From Acridotheres tristis (taxonomy: Eukaryota; Chordata; Aves; Passeriformes; Sturnidae), in contig CM072891.1 of assembly GCA_037013685.1 (NCBI GenBank), positions 16,964,501 to 17,028,500 on the forward strand: 64,000 nt of DNA, in the 5' to 3' direction. A program made the translations under genes and the position numbers. Every line of letters starts with the position of its first letter. Position 1 is the first letter of the stretch. The notes beneath the pieces were generated by a model. It was not told where the DNA came from. It saw nothing but the letters and a program-made list of their open reading frames with translations, and did no database searches. Shown in pieces: positions 35,805-47,560 of the stretch.

Positions 35805-38800
35805 AGTTTAAAGTGTTGTTTGAACTCTTGATTCCTTCATACCATGTTTGTGTTTACGGATTTTTTAATTTATTTTTTTAAATTAAGCCTGTAGCATATG
35901 TATTTTTAAATTCTCCTATTTGTCATTATAATGAAAGGAAATTTTATAGCATGTATTTTGTAGTTGTTACTGAGGGACTGCTCTGGGTCTTACCTCTTTA
36001 AATTCCTTCACTTTGGATAACAGCTTTTTATGACCTCTGCTTAGCCCCCCCGAAGGCAGATCTAATCAAACTGCTCATTAAAATACAGTCTCACATAATT
36101 ATGACACTTAATGTCTTCTTTCAAAATCTGATGGAATGGCCCCCTGGTGGCATCAGTGTAAGCTCGACTGACCAACTTTCTATAATTGAGTACTGAGACC
36201 TCAGTCCCGAGGGTGAACTGAGGCAGGCTCAGTGCCAGCTGACCCTGCTTTCTGCTGGGGGCCATGCATTCCCACCACTTCCCCTTCCATCATCTCTGGC
36301 ACTTTCTTTGAGCTTCCATGAGGTGAATTAACTCTTCAACCTAAAATAAAACCATTGTGGGAGTGGAGGGAAAAAAAAAGTTTCAATTATTTCCTACTAA
36401 GCCACTGGTAAAAACATTGAATCCAATCAAAGGTGAGTCTAAAGAGAGCCAGAGCCAGGGGAAGAGGAGATGGCTGATGCCAGAGATTGCAGGCACCACT
36501 TCCCCCTTTTCCTGGGGATGACAATTAAGATCAGTGTTTTAGGTACTTAGGCACGTTTGCCCTTCCCTCTTGTACATAGCTCTGTACCTGCAGTGTGCAA
36601 CCTTTAACCCTTAGGGGGTTAAATAGCCTTGGTTATTGTGAAATAATGATTATCACTAAGTAACTGTGGGTTGTTGGCTATATGTTTACTGATATGTTCT
36701 TTTCATTATTAGACACTTGTTTGTCAGTGGCAAATACTTTGTAGTGATTCCACATCTTCTGAGAGTGTGTGGATTGCAGTAAGAGCTTGTGTGAAAATGC
36801 AGTTTTTTAAACCAGAGAGTGACTTTGGACAGGCTGCTTCACTTAAGCATAAAATACCTCTGAAGTGTGTTCAAGACTTGAGAGGTGCAGCTGACCTGAA
36901 GGGAAAGCAGACTGTCATTCTCTTAGATTTTCTTCTCTGTGGACGTACTAATAAAAATATTTCTTCATGTGACAGTCCCATTAGTCTTGAAATCTAGTTG
37001 CCATCTATTCATTGTGGCCTTCAATTCTTTATTTAAACTGCCTGATTTTTGCAAAAAAATAACATCTGAAGATGATTTCAGAATAGCTGATAATTGTATC
37101 ATTCCATGATACTGATGTTTTGTAAGGATAAAGAACATTTTACATTTGATGGTTTTGGTTTTTGCATATCTAATGATAAACCATAAAATAACACTCACAA
37201 GGAAAGGTATTTTTTGCCAACTATATTCCTCTGGGGTTGTGTTAGTTAAAATGTTCGCTTTCTCATGCAGCTACAATTTGCCACTCTGTAAATCATCCCA
37301 TTTCTACAACAGTAGTTAAGTTCTTTCATACAGAATTCTTAGCTGCTCAGAGTCCCGTTCAGTGATTTGGGAATGAGTGAAATGCACCCTTCTCATGTGA
37401 ACCCTCATCAAAGAAATTAATGCCTCCACAACTCTGGTGGCTTCATAACCGTGTGAAATTATTTCTGTTTCCTCAAGTGCTCAGAAAGCTCCTGCAGTTC
37501 AGCTCCAGTTATATAGAACAAAAATAGGAAAACGTCTCATACGATTCAAAGCTTCTGCACTCACGTAATTTTTAAGTCTATCTCTTTTCCTGATGTGAAT
37601 AGTAGGCTTATTAGCCAGCTAGGTATTTTTCTATGTTTGCAGCAAAGACTTGATCTCCACTGAAGCTGATTATCTAGGTTCAGTATCACCAGATAGGCTT
37701 ATGGCAAAATGACATAATTCCCATCTAAATGGCTCATCCACAAAGCTAAGTAAGTTCCAACGTTTCTCAATAAAAGTAACATCCTAGCAAACATCCTGCT
37801 TGCTTTCCAAGAAGGAAATAAAACTGCAGAATACAGGATCTTGAAATGTTAAAGAGATAGAACTCTTAAGTTACCATAAGCAGTTATGATGCCAATATGT
37901 GTTCTGTCATGAATGCTGTAATGCTTGAACAATTGGCGTCCTCTTCAACTCTGAAATTATAATTTAAAAATTAACAATAAAAAAGCCCACTGACTAGTAG
38001 GACGTTACAAATAAACCAGTAGCCTTCCTCTAAATTGTTTTTTGCCACGCATTTTGCCAAACAGGTCTGTAACAGTTTTTTGCTATTTTTACAGAAGATG
38101 GCAAATTGGAAAAAAAGATAGCTGGAACACTCTAGATGGATTATTCTTATACTGAGGAGTAGAAAAAAATACATAGTTTGATATTAATCCTTCCTGATTT
38201 CAAAATAGTTTTTAAAAAAACTCTGAAAATGCTTCATTTTCCAAGCCACTTTGTATTTAAGTTTTGTTTTAAGGGGAGGTGAACCCTTGCAGGCTTTGGT
38301 TTTGTTTTGTTTTGCTACCTGTTAGGTGAAACAGGAGTTGTGCCTTACAGACCCAAGTTGTGTCCAAGGACAGCCCTCTGAGCTGAGGCAGACTTGTAAC
38401 AGTGTGTAGAGGAGCCTGTGATTGCACTTTGCAACCAACTAATCTAAGCCTTCGTGGGTCTGGACATTTGCTTAAATTTCAAGTCAGCTTAATGTTAAAG
38501 GCTTGATGTTACTCCAGAAGAATATTACCTGACCCGATTTTTAAAAGAGTACATTTCTAAGTCCCTGAGTCTGAAAAAGAGCTCTCAGGTATTTATCCTG
38601 GTACTGCTGAAGGTTTTGCTGCATATACTGGATGGTAAATAAAATCTGGATTTTGGTTGACTTGATTAGCATGGTGTTGTATTTCTGCTAAATGGGAGCA
38701 CAAGGCTTTCAGCATATACTGGCTGGACCATTGCAATATTTGTTGAGGTGAAACCTCTAGTGGAACCACAGCCATTGCCTATTTCTTAGGATTTTAATAT

Positions 38801-41184
38801 ATTAGATTCAAAAGCAATACCAAATATTACATTTTTATTTTTTTCTATAGTCTTCAGACTTCATCTAGCATCTGCTAGTTTTTGCTGGAGCAGTCAAAAA
38901 AAACCAGTGACTGCCTAATGCTCAGTACAAGAAATGGATTGAGCATGTTTGTCTGGATGGGCAATCATGGAAGTTCATATACTCTGAGTAGCACTGACAA
39001 ACACTCTCTCTGTACTTACATATGTGTGTTGGGTTTTTTAACTCTAAAATGCTGTGATGTTGGACTAGCAAGTTTCTCCCATCTACAACAGATAAAATTA
39101 CACGTTAATCACCAGAAACCAGATCTACAGGAATTTATTTAAGTAGTTGAGTGTAAATTCTCGCTCCTTAATGAGCCTCAGATTAGCTTCCATTTCTCTA
39201 ATGATAATTTCTGGTTATTACAAACAGAATACACTGGATATAGAAGAAAGAATAGGTCTTATGTTTAAAACAAAGAGCTGGATGTCTAGATTTTGTGGCT
39301 GATTGAACTGTTACCTTAAGGTCATGCCTTGAACAGTTCACTTTGATGGGAGTTTCAAAAGACCTTGAATGAATCAGATACTACCCTAAATCCCATTGGA
39401 TAATCAGGGGATTAATTTCGATAGGCTGCCCTCTTAACTTCAAGGATGTAGCTGTCTTTATTTCAATCAGGAGTAAAAAAGGATAAAACAGAGGGGGTCA
39501 CCTTGAGTACAAGCTGTCAAGTTACCACTGCTCTATCCCAGTTTGATATCGAATACCTAACTAGTATTTTTTCCCCATACTAGAAACTTGTAGTCTCTCG
39601 AGTTAAGAAAAAGATTACATAACTTGATTTCTCCTAGAAGGAATTTACAAACCTGAGAAATCAGGAGCTGAGCTGTCCTGCTTACTCACATGTACATTAA
39701 GAGTCCCAAAAGTAACACGGCACAATTTTTGTGACTCCAATTTCTCCCTTCCCAAAGGATACCAGCTCTCTGTCTTTCCAGATGGAACCTGTGTTTTATA
39801 ATGTCCTTTTTTAGTTCTCCAGACAAGGCAGGTTACCCTGACAGTGCCCATGCAGGGCAGTTCCTGAGAGCACTGCAATGAGGAACAACACGTGTGAATG
39901 ACGACTGCGCCTTACCTGGGCTCAGCAGCTTGCTGGGCACTTAACACCAATGATTCCATTTCTTTTGTCTTTATGCTTTGTCTCATTTCCGTGTTTTATT
40001 CACTTTGAATCGATCCTGCTTTTCTGTAAGATTTTCTTCCTTCTGGTGTTTTCCTTAGAATCTTTGAAACCAAATGTAAACTTAGCACCATTTGCATTCT
40101 GGTTGAACTTTCAAACCCGGGAATATTTTTGTGTTAGCAAACATCTCTTTCCTGATTCATCTGCTACATCCCTGACACATCTGGGCATGTCCTGTTATTG
40201 TCTGTTTGCAAAATTTTGGTACTTAAAACAGTTAATATGCCTTTTGTATCTCAGACACACTAGAATTTTGCAAGCAAGTGTCTGTTGATTGCAAGAGCAT
40301 ATGAGCAAGTAGGAGACTAATTTCCTGTTAAGGAGTCGCTACATTAAAAGGATATTTGCATAATCATAGTCCAAGATAATGTAGGGAAAACCCCTGAGAT
40401 CATTCTGCTGCCAGGATTAAGCCAAGCCCAACATGTAATTTATTTGAATGCATGAAAGCTGCTTCTTATCGTTCACTTCTATCTCAAGTCTCCAAGCACT
40501 TTAGTTGGCAGCAGCAGGCTCTAACTCCTCCTGGGTAATTCATTATCCTCAACAACTTTTAAAAGGGTTATTTTAAGTTTAACTTAACAGTCCCTGCAAC
40601 TTAATTAATACAATAAAAAAATTATTCCTTTTATGATTTCTGTCACGTGTTCTAAATCAAGCTGCAGCATCTTCTTGGGTCATCATTTTATTTAATGCTC
40701 TCACCTTCATGTTATGATAACTTCAGAAATACTGCATGCACCACAAAAACGGGTTCAGGACTACACCTATGAAAAACATAGGCAAAACCAATGAGATTTC
40801 TTAATGCAGGTACTTTTTTCAACTTGTATATAAATAAAGAAGTGTCCACATAGGAATTTAGCAGAAGGGCCTCAAAAGAAAGTACATTAGCTAGGAAAAA
40901 TCAAGGCACCTACCAGTGCTGTTTCTGAACAGATTAATACGTAGGGCTAGAGGTTCCTGATTTTCATTTTAAATTCAGCTGCGTGCTTGAAGTTTTATTT
41001 GGAGAATCTCATTGTCAAAGTAAAGACTTTCACGTGGTACTTCCTGCATGCTTAGAGGCTTATGGCTAGAGTGCTGTAATGGTGCCTGAAAGGTTGGGGT
41101 TTTTTGGGGGTTTTTTGGGTTTTTTTTTGCTCTTCTTGGACAAGTAAGTTATTTGAACCCAGAAGTCCAATTTGCCTCTTTTTG

Positions 41185-41208
41185 AAAAAAAAAAAAAAAA
41201 AAAAAAAA
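41185..41208. repeat. A24 homopolymer
   Basis: Twenty-four consecutive A bases lie about 50 bp after a tract of alternating G and T runs at 41,095-41,130. No retrocopied gene is recognisable upstream of it. Confidence 0.9.
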
Positions 41209-42654
41209 GGCAAAGAAATCCCAAGGCTGCTGGCATGGTTGAAACAAATGGGGGTACAAAGAGATGTGTAGGTGTAGCAAGAGGGCAGCTGCTGTTTCTG
41301 AAAAGCAGCAGAAGGAGGAGAGCCCATTCAGGAGCATTTCAGGGACAGCTGAGGCTACCAAGCCTCCAGCCAGAGCACAAGAGGAGAGTAACGTTTCAAG
41401 CGAGGAAAGAGCACACATTATGGTAACAAATTATTTAATTGTAGGAAAGACTAGAAGAGAGAATATAATTAAGGTCTCAGACACCTAAATAAAAAAATAT
41501 CTAGTAGCAGTGGTAGCAACATTAGCAGATAAGTACAGTTAAACAAATAGCATGATGAGCACTGTCCATTTCAGTTTAAACACTAATAAAACACTTCCAC
41601 TCTACTAGAAAATTGTACCATGATTTACTATGATTAAAACAGCACAGCTCTAGTAGCCTGAATATTTCAATATTGTTAATAAAAGAGTTGTATACTAACT
41701 TACATTAAGATGTATTGTCCTGTTTGAACCTTCTAGCCCTCAGTAAGGAAGATTACTATATATGAAAAAGAAGGTCTAGACTTTTGAAGTAGTTCTTACA
41801 GCACAGATTCCTACTAAATTTTTGAAAAGGTAAAAGCAAAACGGTCCAATACTGAAAATTAGGGACTAATTCCATTCAAACCAGAAGAGAACAAAAGCTG
41901 ATCAAGTAGACAATAAGTGTAACCTGAGTGTAACCCTCGGTGCAACTCGAAACTCACATTGCACAAAAGGAATTACCAAAGAAAATGAAATGACAATACA
42001 TTGCAACCTGTTCCCATAGGGAGCCAACGGGCTGAAGACAGTCATCCCAACTATATTTAATGTCTCTCCATAAAATACAGCCTATGTTTAACTCTGTCTT
42101 AAGAAAGGTTCCCAAGCTGAAACACTGAGACCAAAATTGTGGCATGATGCCATATAGCAGCATTATGCAAGACATGAGTTTTCCCTTATCATCTTCCTGT
42201 GCATTTGGAAATCTATGCAGAAATCAATATGAAGAAATTTATCAGCAGACTTAATCTCTGGAGGGAAAAAAAAAATTTCCGAAGCTACTTTGCTTTTTTC
42301 CTTTATTATTAATGATAGGCATTCACAGCTTCACTTCCAGAAATCCTCCAAGGCTCTGCAGCGTTCCAATCTGCTTTACTAGTCTCTGATTTTTTTTTCC
42401 TCATATCATATCCAGAATTGATCCTAACAACACTGGGACAGTTTTACAAAGATTTCTTCATAGAAGAAGTGCCCACACATGAGAACTGCTTTAGGAATAC
42501 AGAATATTCATACATAGTAAAAAAAAATCCACCATGAGCACAAGATTCCTGAACAGAGGAGTAGGATACAGGTGAACAGGAAGGGGCATGCTAAAAGCCA
42601 TAAGTAACTAGTGTTAAAACCTCAAAAACTCAAAGCAATATAGCAGGGATCACT

Positions 42655-42718
42655 AAAATGCTGTTATCCAGCAGAGGATACTGTTTAAAATGCTGTTATC
42701 CAGGAGAGATTAAAGCCA
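42655..42718. repeat. 32 bp direct tandem duplication
   Basis: AAAATGCTGTTATCCAGCAG at 42,655 recurs as AAAATGCTGTTATCCAGGAG at 42,687, a spacing of 32 bp. The two copies differ at a few positions. Confidence 0.75.
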
Positions 42719-45700
42719 GGATTGTTTCTTAAGCTGTATTTTTATACCTTGCCAACTCTGCACTGAAAATGTACTTTTGGATATAACTAATTAATTAGAT
42801 GGACTAATTCCGTCTAGAGAGAAAATTATCACAGTTTTCTCTGCCTTTTATATTGACTAGAAATTAGCATTATTATATTGACTAGCATTAAAAAGGCTAA
42901 GATCAGGTCAGAGATGATTTCACCAGGAGAAAGAATAATGTAAGCAACTGAAGACTTCCTTGCAGAACTCCTGCAGGCCCTCCTTGAGGGGCTGAGCACA
43001 GTGATTTCAGGAGCAGAAGATATGACACTTCCTCAGGATTTGCAGATATCCTTGGGAATTAACTTCTATAACCCAAACAGGCTCTTAGGATTACCTAAAG
43101 TATTTAGTTAATTCATCTTCAAGAGCACAAGAGCGGTATAAAATCACAATAGCCTTCTCCAAACTATAACTTCAATGCTTGACTTCCTAGAGGAACTCTA
43201 AGTTCCTGTTGTGCTTTAATCCCAGACTAAGCCTCACATGGCTACTTGCTGACTGGTGAGCAGGGGAGGAGAATCAGGATGCTTCAGATGCTTCCTTGTG
43301 CATCTTTCAAGCATTTATAGCTTGGAAGTGCTGTCCAAAAAAAAGGCTGTGAGTTTCTGATACCTGTAACGAACTGCCTTGTAAAAATTTTGTATTCAAA
43401 GGTAGAAGAAAATTTACATTTTTAAAATGCAGGCTGTGTGTGAAGTAAAATAAGGAACCAGTAGCACACAACAAGAACAAGAGTAGGTCTTTAATCTTGA
43501 GCCATATCTGGGTGTTAGACTGAACAGAGCAGAATAGCAGCCTCCTCCTATTTGAGAAATCTCAACCTGGAATCCATTCCTAAAGGTGGATGACTAAGCA
43601 CTATCTTTGAATAAAATGTAACCAGGGATTTTGTTTTTCCTGAGGAGAAGGAAGTACCAGTTCCATCAAGTTGTATCCAAGGCAGTTATTCAGAATTATG
43701 AAAACCTGGTACTCTTTTGTGATGAGGAGGTACAACCAAGTTCCTCTCATCTCAGGACGAGAGCTAAAACTTTAGTTATTTTAAATTTGGTGGGAGCATT
43801 CTCATTCCTTTTGGCTGAAAACGCTGTGGAATTATTCACTGGCTCAGTATGACACCTCAAGCAACCAATAGTTCATTTACATGGGACAGGGGAGTCTTGA
43901 ATTCTGTTCTGTGTTTAGTTTATAGACAGATGCTTGACACTCTGTCCTACTTGTGTTGGTGTTCTTTTAGCTGGAGCTAGAGGAAGACGAGTAAGCAGAA
44001 GGAAGCTAAAGCACTGTCACTCAGCAAAGCTTTTTTTGAAGACCCTCCAGCAGCAGAAGGAATCACAGTGTACTCTATTCTGGAGGTTTGTGAATGAGTG
44101 TCATTTATATAAAATGGAATTGTAAAAGCTTCTTTTCTGTGTCAGTTAGAAAAAACCATTTCACTCAGAGCCTGACCCAGATGTGCTCACACCCTCCAAA
44201 GACATATCAAGATTTTGGGTCCTGAAAGGGTTTAGGTTTTGATGTATGTGCTTGGTTATTCAAGGCTTTTGATTATTGTACACAATTCCAGAAGGAATTC
44301 AGATGGAATTAGAATGGAAAGAACCTATGGATTAAATATCTCTAATACAAATACCTAAGAAGCTTGAGAAAACTCCTTGATCTTGAAATGAAGGTTTGAA
44401 TAGGCACTTTAGAATAAATCTAAAGAAATGAGCAATTACAGATTCCAGGCCACCCTTTCAACAAAAACCTCTTTTGCTTTCCATGTTTCTTATAATCTTC
44501 CTTTGGTCCAATCATTCATCTCAGCGAATTTTTCATTTTTCAAATTAGTAACCTTTAATAAACACACCCCTGTAATTTGCATTGATAATCCTTTTCCCTA
44601 GAAGAGTGGGTGTTGCTGCAGGAACATGTCCAGAAGTTGCTCTCCAACCAGTTACTACTCAAAAAAACACTGTGCCAGTAGCTATTATGACTCAATAATA
44701 GATTGAAATCTCTTGTTATGTGTTAATATGGGATAACAACTCCCTTAGAATTTCCATTAATAATGAAGCATCTTAACAAAATACAGACAGAAAAACAGCT
44801 GCTGTGAACTTCCAGTAGAAACTATTCCTGCAAGATCTCTGTATCACATTAGCACTCAAGACACTGAATTCCAATCTTCCAGACACCCAGGAAAAAAAGA
44901 TATCAGGCCCAATTCAACTGCTGACGTGTGAGAATGAGTAAATGCACTTTCAAGATAATGCAGTAACACAGATATACGGTGCCTTTGTGAATGTGGCAAT
45001 GTTACAGTGTTAAATACTGCATTGTTCTGACTAGAAAGGGGTTAAGTTCACCAGAAATAAAAGCAGAAGAAGCCCCTTTGTGTGGTATGAAAGGAAAAGA
45101 GTTTGTTTTACCTGTGTAACAGCATCACTGTAACTGGTGGAGTCTTCCAATCTAAAAGAAGCAGTTTAATACTGATAAGTTGGGTTTTTTTTAATACAAG
45201 CATAGATTTAGGGTTTGAATAAGCATCCTCTTATTCATATCCTACTTTATTTTATTGGGACCCTTATGTAGACTGAACATGGTTCTTTCTGTTAACATGC
45301 AGCCATAAATGCTAAAATCCTCTAAGAAAACCTATTTGAGAGAATTGACAAAATATGATTCTTTAATTTTTAGAAAGCCTAAAGATCAAATTTTCTCTCT
45401 TATAAGCCAAATATTCATTTTCATGTTAGAAACTTCAAATCTAATTATTAGATCTATTGACTATTTCATTTCCACTGCCAAAAAGGAAGCTGATTCTATC
45501 TTGCTCTCAGAACTAGAAGTTGAGGTTTGGAGAGTTAATGTCACCTAGAGTAAAAGGACGATAGTCCTTTTGCTTTGTAAATGAGGTAGAGCATAAATTT
45601 CAACGTGTAACTCAAAAAACCTGTCCTCAACCAAATCATTTGCCACACAAGGACAACAAATCTAAGAAGACTGTTTGATCTTCATTTATACATGTCAATC

Positions 45701-46359
45701 AAGTACCTCATTTCTTCCTCCTTTTCTCCCAGTTGTGCACCTTTCCCCATTGCCCTATAGAAGTACATGGGTAAAATTAAACAAGGATACTCACTCTATT
45801 TTTTTCCATTTATTTTTAAATAAGTTATGATAAAAAGTTGTCAGTAACGTTTAGAGAGGTAGTGGGAGTAACATTTTCTTGCTGTGTTAGCTTGGGATTT
45901 TTTGTGCAAAACTTCCTCCAAAATGCCATTTAAAAATGTTTAAATACAAGTCAGTTACCTGATTACTTGAAAATGGCAACCACTGAACATGTTATCTTAA
46001 GTTAAACATCCAAATTACTGCCATTGCTGATAGAGTCACAGAATAGTTACCACCAAATAATTAATTTTAGTGCAGGTTTTTTCCACAGCAACTGTGCAAT
46101 TAACCTGTGTGTCTAGTGTTATTTCAAGATGGGTGTACTGTTCAGCTTGCCTGAGTTATGCAATACAGGTGTTCTGCATTTGATGAAACATCCTGTAACC
46201 TGAGATCATTGCTACTGAATGGCTGGAAAGGTATCCACTCAGCAAAGTGGCCAGGTGTTAGTGCTGTTCATTCTGGAAAGGTACAAAAGAGAAAAGAAAG
46301 TGTACATAGAGGGTGGGGTTAAAAAAAAATATATACTGATAGCCTTGTATGAGTGAACT

Positions 46360-47495
46360 AATCTAGTTTTCTGGATTTTCCTAAGGCTTTTGATACTGCC
46401 CCTCGCAGTATCCTTCCTGACAAGTTGTCCAGCTGTGGGGTGAGTGGGTGTGCTGGGACAACATCTGGCTGAAGGGCAGGGCCCACAGGGTTGTAGTGAG
46501 TGGGGCTTCATCTGCCTGGCAGCATTCCTTGGGGTCCAGCTCTAGGGCCAGGCTTCCTCCCAGTTTGTGTCCATGGTCTGGATGCAGGAGTTGAACTCAT
46601 CATTAGCAGGTTTGCTGGCACCACCAAACTGGGAGGTGCTGTGGACTGGCTTGAAGGACAAGAGGCCTTGCAGAGGGATCTGGATAGATTGGAGCATTAG
46701 GGTACCATTAATGGGATGAGATTTATCGAGCACAAATGCTGGATCCTACACCTGGGAGGGAGGAACACCGAGCACAAGTACAAATTGGTAGAAGCATGGC
46801 TGGAGAGCAGCAGGGATCTGGGGGTGCTGGGTGGCAGCAGCTCAGCAGAAGTCGGCAGTGTGCCCTGACAGCCCAGGGGTTAAATTCCATTCTGAGGTGC
46901 ATCAAAAAGCATCCCCAGGTGGTTAAAAGAGGTCATCAACCCTCTGTATTCAGCTTTGGTGCAGCCTCACTTTGCTCACTGTGGGCAGTTCTGGGCCCCA
47001 CAATTTAAGAAGGATGTGAAAGTGCTTGGATGTAGCCAGAGAAGGGCACAAATGCTGATGAAAAGGCTGGAAGGAATGTGCTACAGAAAGGAGGCCGAGT
47101 CTTTGGCTTTGTCTAGTTGGGAGAAAAGGAAGCTGAGCTGTGGCCTCCTTGGTCTTTACAGCTTCTTAAGAAGGGGATGTGAGAGGCAGGTGCTGATCTG
47201 TTCTCTTTGGTATGGAGTAATAGGACAGATGGGACAGGTTCAAAGCTGTGTAAAGGGAGAGAAACCCTTACCTGACACTGCAAAACATTTCTTTACTGGG
47301 AGGGTGCTCAAATATTGGAACAGGCTTTCTAAAGGGCTGGTCAGTGCCTCAAACCTGTCAGTGTTTCAGAGGCATGTGGGACTTTCCCTAATAATACAGG
47401 CACTTTCCCTAACAACAGGTTTAAACTTCTGGTCAGCCCTGAAAGTGGTCAGGCAGTTAGACTAGATGATCACTGTAGGTCCCTTCCAACTGAAA
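46360..47495 (+). mobile_element. CR1 LINE, long degraded copy with reverse-transcriptase remnants
   Basis: The fragment translates, with frameshifts and stops, to LINE reverse-transcriptase features. These are a 'DFPKAFDTAPRSILPDKL' block near 46,375 and a 'GPALGPGFLPVCVHGLDAG' block near 46,520. At about 46,609, FAGTTKLGG stands where the catalytic FADDTKL should be, so the active site is lost. An open frame of 169 codons (46,956-47,465) is the C-terminal CR1 region, not a host gene. The 3' end shows TAGATGATCACTGTAGGTCC, and it runs directly into a TATTC repeat. Confidence 0.88.
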
Positions 47496-47560
47496 TATTC
47501 TATTCTATTCTATTCTATTCTATTCTATTCTATTCTATTCTATTCTATTCTATTCTATTC
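47496..47560 (+). repeat. (TATTC)13 pentanucleotide microsatellite
   Basis: Thirteen perfect copies of TATTC (65 bp) begin at the very end of the CR1 copy. The likely origin is expansion of the CR1 3' tail (ATTCTAT-type). The perfect purity suggests it is still changing in length. Confidence 0.97.

Larger units (their letters stand above)
35805..46359. other. Intergenic, unique AT-rich sequence
   Basis: About 10.5 kb with no gene or clear mobile element. It contains a small hairpin (36,603-36,623), G/T run tract plus A24 near 41.1-41.2 kb and the 32 bp duplication at 42.7 kb. Open frames up to 112 codons (39,950-40,288) look like chance. No ETS-domain exon of the expected neighbour EHF was found. 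Confidence 0.7.

Noticed and set aside
39950..40288. 112-codon hydrophobic frame
   Set aside because: It is rich in Phe/Leu/Ser as expected from T-rich DNA, and has no splice or promoter context.
46956..47465. 169-codon open frame that looks like a gene
   Set aside because: It lies inside the degraded CR1 copy and matches the C-terminal coding region of CR1, including the 'QRR', 'EKRKL' and 'YWNRL' blocks.
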